A stretch of DNA of 64,000 nucleotides, from NCBI RefSeq assembly GCF_040939785.1, contig NZ_CP162553.1, positions 6,901,001-6,965,000 on the forward strand, read 5' to 3'. This document shows, one piece after another, positions 8,953 through 16,321 of the stretch. Origin of the DNA: Bradyrhizobium lupini. Lineage in GTDB: Bacteria > Pseudomonadota > Alphaproteobacteria > Rhizobiales > Xanthobacteraceae. Within the stretch, counting starts at the first letter, position 1, and each line of letters starts with the position of its first letter. The notes beneath the pieces were generated by a model. It made no database searches. It was not told the origin of the DNA and saw only the letters and a list, made by a program, of their open reading frames with translations. The position numbers were made by a program, and so were the translations under genes.

Positions 8953-9456
8953 TCAGCTCATCGAGGTATGCGGGATCTGGAATTCCGCCGTCCAGCGCCC
9001 GATCTTGTCGTCGACCAAGTCGCGGATCGCCGCCTTCGATAGCGAGGCGAAGCGCTCGGCGATCCAAGTGGCCCGTTTCTTCAGTTCGACGGTGTAGGGC
9101 GCCTTCAACAGGGCGAGGAAGCTCGGTGCATCCTCACTGGCGCTGAACGAGATGCCGTCCTCGCCGTCGACAACGTCGACCAGATGTACGCGCTGCATCA
9201 ACAGAAGGCTGTCTTCGATCAGCCGACGCCTGACCAGAAGCTCGGCCGCCCGGTTGGGAAGATCGGGGTGGAGGCTGCCGGGCACGTCCTCTCCTTCGAT
9301 GTCGCCAGTGTGCACGACCAGGTGATCGAACCACGTGAGCTCGATCAGGTCGCATTGACGCGGATGGAAGGCTTCGAGCACCACCAGGGCGCGGATCCCG
9401 GTCTCAAGCGAGGAGTTGAACGGGTGGGGAGGGGACCCCTCTGTCACTTTTTCCAC
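8953..9456 (-). CDS. ABC-3C system middle component
   Basis: 167 residues: FNSSLETGIRALVVLEAF, DLIELTWFDHLVVHTGDI, LHPDLPNRAAELLVRRRLIE, LLMQRVHLVDVV and a C-terminal WIAERF segment. This matches, from memory, the small middle component found between effector and ATPase in ABC-three-component systems. It has winged-helix-like spacing and no catalytic motif that I can see. It starts at a GTG inside the last codons of the effector gene and ends two bases before the ATPase start, so all three proteins are probably made in fixed ratio. It may bridge the ATPase and the effector. Confidence 0.75.
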   Translation of the reverse strand: MEKVTEGSPPHPFNSSLETGIRALVVLEAFHPRQCDLIELTWFDHLVVHTGDIEGEDVPGSLHPDLPNRAAELLVRRRLIEDSLLLMQRVHLVDVVDGEDGISFSASEDAPSFLALLKAPYTVELKKRATWIAERFASLSKAAIRDLVDDKIGRWTAEFQIPHTSMS

Positions 9457-10445
9457 GGCAACCGTCCTTCGTTCGCGAATTGATGGCAGGTGCCCTGCTT
9501 AACGGGAACCTTTGCGTAACGCCCTAGTACGCCTGCCGGCGATACCTGCGACGCTTGCGCCAGAACCTTCAGGACCCGGGCCAGACCATCGGCATGCTGA
9601 TCGCGGTGCGTGTCCACGACCCCATGGTAGAGGTCGTCCTTAAAAGTCGCCAGATAGTCCGGCGGCGTCGAGTCGCGATAGTAGCGATCGAACGCCGCGG
9701 CCTCGAAATACCGCGTCCGCTGCTCGCGCAGATGCTGTCCCCAGTCCGCATCGGCCAGCGCCGCGTCGTAATCGGCGAACGTCGTGTTGCGGCGTTCCGC
9801 GTAGAGGCCGATCAGCTGCTCGATGTAGGACGCCTCTTCGTCCTGAAGCGTTTCCGGAGTGACACCGGCAGGTGCCGCGCCGGGGTCGTAGTCGAACCAC
9901 TGGACGAGCGCTGGTACTGCATATTCGTCTTCGGCGAGCCCGACGGCATCGAGCCAGTAGACGCTATCGAAGGCGAAGCGTTTGATTGCGTCCCGGATCC
10001 CCAGCGTGAGCAGCACGACCTGGTTCTCGACGAGTTCCGGGGCGACGAGTTCGTCCCATTTGTCGAGGAATGCCTGCCGAAAGCGCTCCGGATGGGCGAC
10101 GTAATTCTGGACGTTACGGACCACGCCCTTCGGGGCGACGAAGGTATAGGCTCGCGGCAGCCTGTAATGTCCGGCGGCCGAGTGCATGAATATCTTGCCG
10201 AGCTCGACGAACGTGTCCTTCTCCGACAGCCTAGTGGACAGCTGCTTGCACTGGAAATTGTCCCAATCGCCTTCGTGCCGCTGCCGCGTGGCGTAACCGA
10301 CCACGTCGCGACCCATGTCGCCGGTGCCGGACCAACGCTGCGTTTCAGCGTAGTCGCGCGTCCGGCGCTTAGCCCAGTCCTTCACAAATCTTTCCAACGC
10401 ATCGTCGTCGAGCGCCCGGATGCGAGCGGCGTAGTTCGGTATCAA
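9444..10445 (-). CDS. ABC-3C system nuclease effector (restriction-endonuclease-like N-terminus)
   Basis: First gene of the operon, 333 residues from TTG (GGAG six bases before; an in-frame stop lies just upstream). Residues 41-70 contain GDMGRDVVGY and DNFQCKQL, which fit a PD-(D/E)xK-type restriction fold: D at the end of GRD and the QxK variant that replaces ExK. The C-terminal half (YIEQLIGLYAERRN...FKDDLYHGVVDTHRDQHADGL) resembles the ABC-3C C-terminal domain that docks to the other components. It probably cleaves DNA when the ATPase detects invasion. The nuclease assignment is by motif only. Confidence 0.72.
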   Translation of the reverse strand: MIPNYAARIRALDDDALERFVKDWAKRRTRDYAETQRWSGTGDMGRDVVGYATRQRHEGDWDNFQCKQLSTRLSEKDTFVELGKIFMHSAAGHYRLPRAYTFVAPKGVVRNVQNYVAHPERFRQAFLDKWDELVAPELVENQVVLLTLGIRDAIKRFAFDSVYWLDAVGLAEDEYAVPALVQWFDYDPGAAPAGVTPETLQDEEASYIEQLIGLYAERRNTTFADYDAALADADWGQHLREQRTRYFEAAAFDRYYRDSTPPDYLATFKDDLYHGVVDTHRDQHADGLARVLKVLAQASQVSPAGVLGRYAKVPVKQGTCHQFANEGRLPWKK

Positions 10446-11154
10446 GCGTTGCTCCAGATTCGGTTAACAGCCCAGCGTAGGCTTTCGGATCGATCTCCGC
10501 CATCCATCCGAAGCTCAAACGCGGCGGTCGAGGAGGGCGCACATACCGATGGCTGGGCCCCTCGCCTTGGAACCCGTGCGATTGAGCACTCACGTCATTC
10601 GTCAAGAACCCGAAGATCCGGAAGGAAGGGCCGGGGCTATACGTTTTCCTGCGCCAGAGCCGCCGGCCCCATTGCACGACCGTCCATCGAAAACTTTACC
10701 CCCTTACTAGTAGGCGGCAATGCGACGAAGGGGTCTGAACGGCCCATTTCAGTTCCTGTTCGGTGGGATCGACTACGCAGTCACGGATTCCAGTCTGGAG
10801 CAGTACGGGCCATCTTCATCCTCGCACTGGCGCGCGAGATTCCGTGCGATCCGCGGCCGACGGTCGGGGCTGCACACACGCGGCTCCAGTGCCAAATTCT
10901 CGTCTGAGACAAGTTCGGGCAACCAACGCCGCAAGGCGAAGAAACTGGCGTCAAACCGAAAAGCTCATTCGCATCAGTGGCGCAGTGACAAAATCAAGCA
11001 GCGTCTCAGTGACAAATTCAAGCGCGGACAACAATTTTGCAACCAAGGGCCATACGCCGAGCGCACGAAGTTCGCATAAGGCTTCTTATGCGAATTTCGG
11101 ATCAGCTAAAACTTTTAAACGATAGCCATTCCAGTTCGACATCTGGAGCAACGG
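10446..11154. other. gene-poor stretch upstream of the ABC-3C operon
   Basis: No convincing gene. The short ORFs here have no ribosome site and no protein-like composition. The stretch should hold the ABC-3C promoter. Two near-identical motifs, CAGTGACAAAATCAAGC and CAGTGACAAATTCAAGC (about 10,984-11,025), are followed by the dif-like palindrome listed separately. Together they look like the end of a former mobile element. Confidence 0.5.
11069..11096. repeat. dif-like 11-6-11 palindrome (candidate tyrosine-recombinase site)
   Basis: AGTTCGCATAA, a six-base centre GGCTTC, then TTATGCGAATT. The layout of two inverted 11-base arms around six bases is that of XerC/XerD dif sites, whose known E. 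coli arms are GGTGCGCATAA and TTATGTTAAAT. The arms here are a more perfect palindrome than chromosomal dif. This may be a Xer-exploiting element site, the end of a recombinase-in-trio type element, or simply a hairpin. No recombinase gene lies beside it. Confidence 0.45.
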
Positions 11155-11508
11155 AATGGCCACGCTGGAAAACGGGACGAAGAATCCTTCGCGATCACGC
11201 GGACTGTCGGCCGAATCAGACCGTAGTCCAGCAATGCGGCCAGCCCCGAGGGGTTCCTGACCTCGGGCGAAGCCTACCGCGAGTGAGGGCGCTGCCGCCG
11301 CGGTCAAGCGTGCCTGTGAGCCGCTGATGCTGTCGCCCGGTGGACGATCCCGCCGTGCCTGGCCGTCGCCGTCCTGCTGCGCCTCTCGGCGCCCCTGGTC
11401 CGCGAGCTGAAGGCGATGATCCCGGAGGGCTTTTCACTGACGGCTCCGCATGCGCCGGCGCCGGATTTGGATCGAGAGATCAAGCGGCTGCTCGACGGCG
11501 AACGCTAG
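11155..11508 (+). pseudogene. decayed small gene with several frameshifts
   Basis: A start with a GGAGCAACGG ribosome site reads MATLENGTKNPSRSRGLSAE. Protein-like sequence then continues in other frames: NAASPEGFLTSGEAYRE, EGAAAAVKRACEPLML, and finally CLAVAVLLRLSAPLVRELK with the end DREIKRLLDGER and a TAG at 11,506. Joining these needs at least two indels. I do not recognise the product. The three blocks keep a consistent order and Ala/Leu/Glu-rich composition, so a single ancestral gene is likely. Confidence 0.4.
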
Positions 11509-11545
11509 TCGACCTGCCATCATTGGATCTGCCGAGGGCTCCGAG

Positions 11546-11595
11546 ATGTAAGAAAGCCGGGGCACAAATCGATTCATGCCCCGGCTTTCTTACAT
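11546..11595. terminator. 18-bp perfect hairpin, bidirectional terminator
   Basis: Left arm 11,546-11,563 and right arm 11,578-11,595 are exact reverse complements, with GC-rich cores CCGGGGC/GCCCCGG flanked by AAGAAAG and CTTTCTT. The A-run and T-run at the stem edges fit a terminator working in both directions, between the plus-strand remnant ending at 11,508 and the minus-strand gene ending at 11,792. Confidence 0.6.
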
Positions 11596-11680
11596 TCGGC
11601 GCCCGGCCGACGAGCAGGGAACTCACCCTTAGCTTCCTATTCGATGCATCAGCTTGCAGGCTAGTTGCGAGTCTATCGCA

Positions 11681-11720
11681 CCGTATCTCACCGTATCTCA
11701 CCGCGTCACACCGTGCGCTG
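11681..11720. repeat. four tandem 10-bp units
   Basis: CCGTATCTCA twice, then CCGCGTCACA and CCGTGCGCTG. The units degrade to the right. They lie in a gene-free gap. They could be a protein-binding array or simple slippage; nothing in the sequence decides between these. Confidence 0.4.
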
Positions 11721-11791
11721 AATCGGAAGCGTCACCCGTGATGCTGTCACCAGTGATGGGCAAATTGACGACGCCCCACGTTACTCACCCC

Positions 11792-12091
11792 CTAAGGACG
11801 CGAATGACTCCGCTGTTTCTCCACTTTCGCCGCAATCCCATTCGCAGCCAGCCAAGCCCGACCGGCGGCGGAAATCCGCCAGTCGAATTTGTCGATAGGC
11901 TCGACGAGCGCGAGCCTGGTCAGCGTGTTGGCGGCACGCGCGTGAACTGACACCTCGGAATCGAGTTCGTCGCCTGGGCCCGGCGGCCTGACCAGAATGA
12001 ACGGATAATCGCTACAGTAGCGCCTGAGCACGGCGCCGCGGGCGATCGAGACCAGGAGGTGCAAGGGCCCGGGCGTCAGGCGAGGGGTCAA
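11792..12091 (-). CDS. hypothetical protein, about 99 aa, winged-helix-like
   Basis: The protein-like part reads HLLVSIARGAVLRRYCSDY, EVSVHARAANTLTRLALVE and ISAAGRAWLAANG. The pattern of a helix pair followed by a short hairpin (LVEPIDKFDWRIS) suggests a winged-helix fold, but I do not recognise a family. The start is taken as the TTG overlapping the TGA of the upstream gene (12,088); an internal start is possible. It is the last gene of a minus-strand run from 14,390. Confidence 0.5.
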   Translation of the reverse strand: MTPRLTPGPLHLLVSIARGAVLRRYCSDYPFILVRPPGPGDELDSEVSVHARAANTLTRLALVEPIDKFDWRISAAGRAWLAANGIAAKVEKQRSHSRP

Positions 12092-12729
12092 GCAGCGACG
12101 TCGGCAGCGCGCATCCGGCGCTCGCCGAACATCCACCACGTCCGGCCGCCGCCGCGCTTGGTGCCGTCGACCAGGTGGTTGCGGAAGCGATAGACCGTGT
12201 CCGGCGTCGATAACTCGGGCGAGACCACGTCGTTGAGCGTGTCGGCGGATTCGGCGTGCCGCGGCGTAAATCCTGCGCGTCCACCCCAGCCCGTTCCGGT
12301 CAGCCGGTAGGTGCCGCAACTGGTCAGCAGGCGGTACGGCGCATCGAGCGGTAGCGGCATCGGGTCGAGCATGGCCATGAAGACCGGGTCGTGCATGCAG
12401 TCCATGCCGGTCTTTCCCAGCGGCTTGTAGCGCTCGATGAGACCTTCGAAAAATTCGTCCGGCGGTCTGCAGCCCGGAGTGATGTAGACCGACAGGCGCT
12501 CGCCGCGGTCGTCTACCGTCGGCGGCAGCGGATCACTCGGCTGCCAGTTCGACTTGGCGGCGATACTCTCGATCGACTCCCGCTGGCCCTTCGACAAGCT
12601 GCCGCGATTATAGAGATCCATCGCTACGGAGATCAGGAATCCCTGCGTGCCGATCTGGATCGGACGGCTCTGCAGGAAGCGGACGGCGAGCGCGTTGCGC
12701 GGGTCCAACGTATAGCTGTTGATCTTCAT
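12088..12729 (-). CDS. hypothetical protein, 213 aa
   Basis: A soluble protein with a clear start (GAGGAGTAGG before the ATG). Segments include MKINSYTLDPRNALAVRFLQ, IGTQGFLISVAMDLYNRGSL, VYITPGCRPPDEFFEGLIER and TVYRFRNHLVDG. It has no signal peptide, no membrane helix and no motif I can assign. It lies 13 bases after the Pro/Ala-rich gene in the same minus-strand operon of small accessory genes. Confidence 0.65.
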   Translation of the reverse strand: MKINSYTLDPRNALAVRFLQSRPIQIGTQGFLISVAMDLYNRGSLSKGQRESIESIAAKSNWQPSDPLPPTVDDRGERLSVYITPGCRPPDEFFEGLIERYKPLGKTGMDCMHDPVFMAMLDPMPLPLDAPYRLLTSCGTYRLTGTGWGGRAGFTPRHAESADTLNDVVSPELSTPDTVYRFRNHLVDGTKRGGGRTWWMFGERRMRAADVAA

Positions 12730-12741
12730 CCTACTCCTCCA

Positions 12742-13080
12742 TCACCAGGGAATGTCGTCGGCCGTCAGCGTGGGCTGGGTCGGCTTTGCCTGGGGCCGCA
12801 TCTGCTGCCGCGGCGGGGGAGCCGGCGGGTTGAGGGCCGCGATCACCGGCTTGGCTGCGGCAGCGACGACGGGCGCGCGCGGCAGCGACGTCGGAGCCGC
12901 GGGCCTCGGCGGGGGCGCCGGCCGAGGCGGGACGACGGGTGCGGGGAGCGGTGTCGCCCTCGGTCCGTCGCGCCACGACTGCGCTGTCGCCGGCGCGACC
13001 GGAGCGGGGGACGCGGGAGCAGGGGCCGCTGGCGTCTTGGGTTTTGGCGCCGGACGGGGCGGCATGGATCCGAAATGCAC
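12742..13080 (-). CDS. proline/alanine-rich protein with an SSB-like DDIPW tail
   Basis: 112 residues, more than half Pro or Ala, with repeats such as PAPASPAPVAPAT and PPRPAPPPRPAAP, and no globular domain. It ends TLTADDIPW. An acidic residue pair followed by IPF at the extreme C-terminus is the SSB tail that recruits replication and repair proteins; here W replaces F. The GTG start overlaps the upstream TAG. Codon use keeps the frame open although GC-rich Pro/Ala sequence can be misleading. Operon position and a clean junction at both ends favour a real gene. Confidence 0.6.
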   Translation of the reverse strand: MHFGSMPPRPAPKPKTPAAPAPASPAPVAPATAQSWRDGPRATPLPAPVVPPRPAPPPRPAAPTSLPRAPVVAAAAKPVIAALNPPAPPPRQQMRPQAKPTQPTLTADDIPW

Positions 13081-13427
13081 TACGCTGCCTCCCGTCCGGG
13101 CATGCTGACCTCGAGCAGACGATCGACCAGATCATCGTGCTCGACGATCTCCGCCAGCTCGATCTCAGCGAGGCGCTCGCGGCTGGCGAGCTGGAACGCC
13201 GCCACGTCGGCGGCGGCGGCATCGGCCTTGGCTTTCAGAGCGTCGGCGCGGTCGCGCAGCTTGGCGAGGACGAGGTCTTCGATGTACTCCGCCGCCTCCG
13301 CTTCGGCGTAGTCGAGCATTCGCAGCTCGCCGGGCCTCAGCCCGAACAGCTTTTCGCCGCGATCCAGTCCCCGCGGCCCGAAGGCCTTGCGCAGTGCCGC
13401 TTCGATCCGTTCTCGAAATTTGCTCAC
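13080..13427 (-). CDS. coiled-coil hypothetical protein, 115 aa
   Basis: It starts VSKFRERIEAALRKAFGP from a GTG with GGAG seven bases before. The middle is a long Ala/Glu/Lys-rich helix (YIEDLVLAKLRDRADALKAK, then DAAAADVAAFQLA) likely to form a coiled coil. The end reads EIVEHDDLVDRLLEVSMPG. It has no recognised domain. Its start overlaps the TGA of the upstream gene by four bases, so it belongs to the same operon. Confidence 0.6.
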   Translation of the reverse strand: MSKFRERIEAALRKAFGPRGLDRGEKLFGLRPGELRMLDYAEAEAAEYIEDLVLAKLRDRADALKAKADAAAADVAAFQLASRERLAEIELAEIVEHDDLVDRLLEVSMPGREAA

Positions 13428-13735
13428 AGCAGGTCTCCTCCGGTGGCCGGGGTCTTCCACGCGTTGGCGGCGTCACGCCGTCCGACGGACCTCCCATCGA
13501 GCCACGTCATGATCAGGTCGGGGATCAGCGCCTCGGGAAATCCAATCATCCGCACGAACAACATCTTGTCGCTGGAGTCGCGCACCGAGAACCATCCGCG
13601 ACCCGTCGTGCCGCGCAGGGTCCGGACCACGTAGTCAGATCCGAGCACCGTGATGACCTTCTCGGTCTTCACGAGGTTACAACCGACGTCGCCGGGATCG
13701 CGCCGGGAGTCGAGATCGATGATTTCGGCCATCAT
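13424..13735 (-). CDS. hypothetical protein, 103 aa
   Basis: It begins MMAEIIDLDSRRDPGDVG and continues VKTEKVITVLGSDYVVRTLRG and GWFSVRDSSDKMLFVRMIGF. It is predicted soluble and beta-rich at its centre. The start is chosen at the ATG that overlaps the stop of the zinc-ribbon gene (ATGA); the frame is open further upstream but that part is shadow of the neighbour. Family unknown. Confidence 0.55.
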   Translation of the reverse strand: MMAEIIDLDSRRDPGDVGCNLVKTEKVITVLGSDYVVRTLRGTTGRGWFSVRDSSDKMLFVRMIGFPEALIPDLIMTWLDGRSVGRRDAANAWKTPATGGDLL

Positions 13736-14013
13736 GCGCACTCCAGATATTCGCGGGACCTCTTGCAGGTGGGGCAGACGCGGTTCTCGAAGCCCTCGCT
13801 CCAAAAATCGCGACCGCACTGGCGGATGCAGCGCCGCATCTTGGCGTTGACGCCGCGCTTCGTGAACGCAAGACCCATCCGGGAGGCTTGGCACGCGACG
13901 TTGCTGTAGCTGCGGCCGAGCGCCGCTGCGATCGCTGCGACGTCCGGCATGTTGCCCTCGAGATACAGCGCGGCCAGCCGCTCCTTGTCGCGCGCGGTCC
14001 AGGGCCTCTGCAT
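13732..14013 (-). CDS. GcrA-like HTH protein with C-terminal zinc ribbon
   Basis: 93 residues. The N-terminus MQRPWTARDKERLAALYLEG, then VAAIAAALGRSYSNVACQA, resembles the SANT/Myb-like HTH of GcrA-type regulators. The C-terminus has four Cys as CIRQC...CPTCKRSREYLEC, probably one zinc site. A plus-strand protein at 16,322-16,624 has the same plan (HTH, then CMSC...CSSC with the shared words SEG and NR), so the two look like paralogues. It probably binds DNA; target unknown. Start at 14,013; a longer start is possible. Confidence 0.6.
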   Translation of the reverse strand: MQRPWTARDKERLAALYLEGNMPDVAAIAAALGRSYSNVACQASRMGLAFTKRGVNAKMRRCIRQCGRDFWSEGFENRVCPTCKRSREYLECA

Positions 14014-14063
14014 GCTTCCGCTCGCGGGTGGGGCGAGGCCACGAGAACAGGTCCGGCTGCATC

Positions 14064-14390
14064 TCAAGCTGCATCGCGCGTGCCTCCACGCTTGGCCTTG
14101 GCCGCGAACGCGACGACGCGGTTGCGGAGCTGCGTGAGCATGACGCCGCGCTCCGCGGCCGCGTCGCGCTCGCGCTCGATGAGGTCGACGAGCCGGTTGT
14201 CGATGTCGATGGCGCTGCGCTTGCCGTCGCCGCGCAGCATCGCCCAGAGCGTCATGCGCGAGATGCCGAGCGCTGCCGCCAGGCGCGCGCGCCAGTTGGC
14301 GCCGTAAACTCCGACGCCGGTCATCGTCAGCAGGTCGGGAAGGGTCGGGTTCCTATTCACTCTCAAGCACTTCAATCGTCCACCACTCAT
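14064..14390 (-). CDS. helix-turn-helix regulator, about 108 aa
   Basis: A Cro/C1-like HTH is visible as NWRARLAAALGISRMTLWAML, followed by a basic turn and IDNRLVDLIERERDAAAERG. The C-terminal helix (RNRVVAFAAKAKRGG) is positively charged. The ATG at 14,390 is one of several possible starts. It is the first gene of the minus-strand operon and may control it or the divergent gene at 14,504. Confidence 0.6.
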   Translation of the reverse strand: MSGGRLKCLRVNRNPTLPDLLTMTGVGVYGANWRARLAAALGISRMTLWAMLRGDGKRSAIDIDNRLVDLIERERDAAAERGVMLTQLRNRVVAFAAKAKRGGTRDAA

Positions 14391-14503
14391 GAACAACATA
14401 CGTAAATCAGCCGCATACGTCAATCCGGTCCGAATCCTTGGCCGTTTTGCGCCTTGCAGCCGCGTCGGCCATAGTCTCCCGCGCAACTACGGAGGTGACC
14501 ACG

Positions 14504-15049
14504 ATGCTTCGATCCATCTTTTCCGCCATCAAGTCCGCGCTCGGACGGCTCTTCGGGGGTCCGTTCGCGTTCCTCTGGGAGCTGGTGCTGATGCCCGCCA
14601 GGCTCGCCGATGGTGTGATCGGCGGCGGCGTGCCGGCCCCGCCGATCGGCGACGGACCCAATGCCCGCGCGCTCAAGGACGCGATCGCCTCGGAGGCTTC
14701 CATGGCGACCAACCACGACAAGGTGTCGCGCGCGGTGCTCACCTGGGCGGCGGACTCGATCCTCGCCGATCGGCCGGCGCCGGTGCCGCTCTGGCTGCCG
14801 CGGGACGTGAAGTCGTGGCTGCCCGGTCTGTCGCGGACCGAGTGCGAAACGCTGATTTCCTCGGACAAACCGGCGATTTCCGCGCACGTCAGGAATATCT
14901 ACCAGCTCAAGGGCGTGCGGCGGGTGCAGCCGCTGCAGGCCGAGACGTGGCCCCCGGTGCCGCTCTACGTCGAGCCGACACCGGGGTTCGCGCACTACGC
15001 CGCCTCGTTGCCGCCGCGGCCGATCAAGACGCGCCGGCGCGCGGCCTGA
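14504..15049 (+). CDS. membrane-associated hypothetical protein, 181 aa
   Basis: A strong ribosome site (GGAGGTGACCACG) precedes MLRSIFSAIKSALGRLFGG, followed by a hydrophobic stretch FAFLWELVLMPARLADGVIGGG and then a soluble part ending in basic residues (KTRRRAA). Segments such as SEASMATNHDKVSRAVLTWA and WLPGLSRTECETLI do not match a family I know. It is divergent from the HTH gene, and its last 55 bases overlap the convergent gene at 14,995. Confidence 0.6.
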   Translation: MLRSIFSAIKSALGRLFGGPFAFLWELVLMPARLADGVIGGGVPAPPIGDGPNARALKDAIASEASMATNHDKVSRAVLTWAADSILADRPAPVPLWLPRDVKSWLPGLSRTECETLISSDKPAISAHVRNIYQLKGVRRVQPLQAETWPPVPLYVEPTPGFAHYAASLPPRPIKTRRRAA

Positions 15050-15285
15050 TGCTTCGCCTGCTCGAGGCGGAGCTCCTCGACCTCGCGACCGGCGCGCTCG
15101 AGCTTGAACTCGGTCAGCTCGAGGATCGCTTCGAGCTCGGCGCGCCGGAACGCCTCCCAGCGGGACGCGCGTTGGGAGGCGGCGTTCCGCAGGCCGGCGC
15201 CGAGAGCGCTCGCCAACATGCACGCGCCTCCGAGCGCTCCGCACGCGAAGCTGTTGGGGTTGAAGTCGGTGTGACCTTTGCTCAT
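14995..15285 (-). CDS. small protein with N-terminal TM helix and coiled coil, 96 aa
   Basis: An ideal ribosome site (AAGGAGACCCCG) leads into MSKGHTDFNPNSFACGALGG, a Gly/Ala-rich membrane helix, and then RWEAFRRAELEAILELTEFK and EVEELRLEQAKHQAARRR, a charged coiled coil. The form fits a small membrane-anchored accessory protein. It is tail-to-tail with, and overlaps, the gene at 14,504-15,049. Confidence 0.6.
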   Translation of the reverse strand: MSKGHTDFNPNSFACGALGGACMLASALGAGLRNAASQRASRWEAFRRAELEAILELTEFKLERAGREVEELRLEQAKHQAARRRVLIGRGGNEAA

Positions 15286-15433
15286 CGGGGTCTCCTTCTT
15301 GACTGTTGGTGGACTACGATGTCCAATACATATTGACCTAGGAAGTACACGACGGTTATTAACGGCCGGTAAGATCGGCGGCTCGCTTTTAAGGATCCGG
15401 CCGATTTCGAGTCCTAGAACGGGAGAGGCACCC

Positions 15434-15764
15434 ATGACGGATACCGAGAACCTGGCCGCCGGAGCGCTGTCCGCCGGCATCGACCTGATCGTTCCGCCGC
15501 CGACGATGTCGGACATCAAGGCGACCGCCGCCGAGCTGCTGGCGCACATCGACAACATCCACATGTCGACGGAGGGAAGCCTCTGGCTGAAGAACGCGCG
15601 CGCCAACGTCAGGGCCGTGCTGCTTTGCATCGATAGCCACCTCGCTGAGTTCGAGGAGAAGGAAGGCCGAGGTCGCCAAGATCGAGGCCAAGCTCGACGA
15701 GCCGCCGTCGAAGGCGGACGCGGTCGCTCTCGGCTCGCTCATGCTCGGCGCGCTCATCATCTAG
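15434..15764 (+). pseudogene. small hypothetical gene with one frameshift
   Basis: GGGAGAGGCACCC precedes MTDTENLAAGALSAGIDLI, and the frame is good to LLCIDSHLAEFEEK. There it turns into Arg-rich shadow. The adjacent frame continues the protein as AEVAKIEAKLDEPPSKADAV and ends LGSLMLGALII with TAG at 15,762. One indel at about 15,657 explains this. The C-terminal helix is hydrophobic. The ribosome-site sequence GGAGAGGCACC recurs before the gene at 21,276. Function unknown. Confidence 0.5.
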
Positions 15765-15811
15765 CGAGCTACCGGCGCCGCCACTGCCGGGCGGGCGGGC
15801 GGCGCCGGATC

Positions 15812-16321
15812 GTGGGGGCCGAGGGCAGGGACTGGGAATGGGGCGAGGAAATCGCACGCAAGCGCGCCGATCTGGCCGGGTTCGTCACCGCCAGCGCGGC
15901 CGCCGTGCTGTCGGAGGAAATGAGCGAGGAGGCGCGCGGCTCGTCGCCGTCGACCTGCTTCGCCTGATGATGGCGTCGGGGCTGCAGGCCCCGTCCGCGC
16001 CGATGATCGACGTCACGCCGGCGCCGGTGGAGCGGATCGAGCGCCCCGTCGCCCGGCCGGTCGCGCAGCCGACCGCGGAGGCCCTGGTGGCGGCCCTCAC
16101 GCCGCCGAAGCCACGCGGAGGCAATCGGCGGCAGTATCACCGAAGGTTCACGGACGAGAAGCTGCTGGCGGCAATCGCCGAGCACGGGCACGACAACGTC
16201 GCCCTCGCCGCCGCGCTCGGTGTCACCGATCGTCAACGTCCACCGCCGCCGCCTCGGTGTTCCGAGCCCTAAGGGCCGGAAGCGTGCTGAGGCAGCCACT
16301 AGCTCCGTGCAGGACTGGCCC
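15812..16321 (+). pseudogene. HTH-containing gene with two frameshifts
   Basis: From a GTG at 15,812, GAEGRDWEWGEEIARKRADL and TASAAAVLSEEMSEEA are in one frame. After about 15,938 the sequence continues in a second frame as LVAVDLLRLMMASG, a Pro/Ala linker and RFTDEKLLAAIAEHGHDNVA. After about 16,215 the first frame resumes with VNVHRRRLGVPSPKGRKR. The last two blocks together make a helix-turn-helix. The frame then stays open into the zinc-ribbon gene, so the original product may have been one two-HTH protein. Confidence 0.45.

Noticed and set aside
9555..10907. 450-codon plus-strand ORF opposite the ABC-3C effector
   Set aside because: Runs antisense to a gene with recognisable nuclease motifs and reads as shadow sequence.
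10720..11079. 119-codon plus-strand ORF in the gene-poor stretch
   Set aside because: Ser/Arg/Lys/Gln-rich without domain or ribosome site; it crosses the direct repeats and palindrome.
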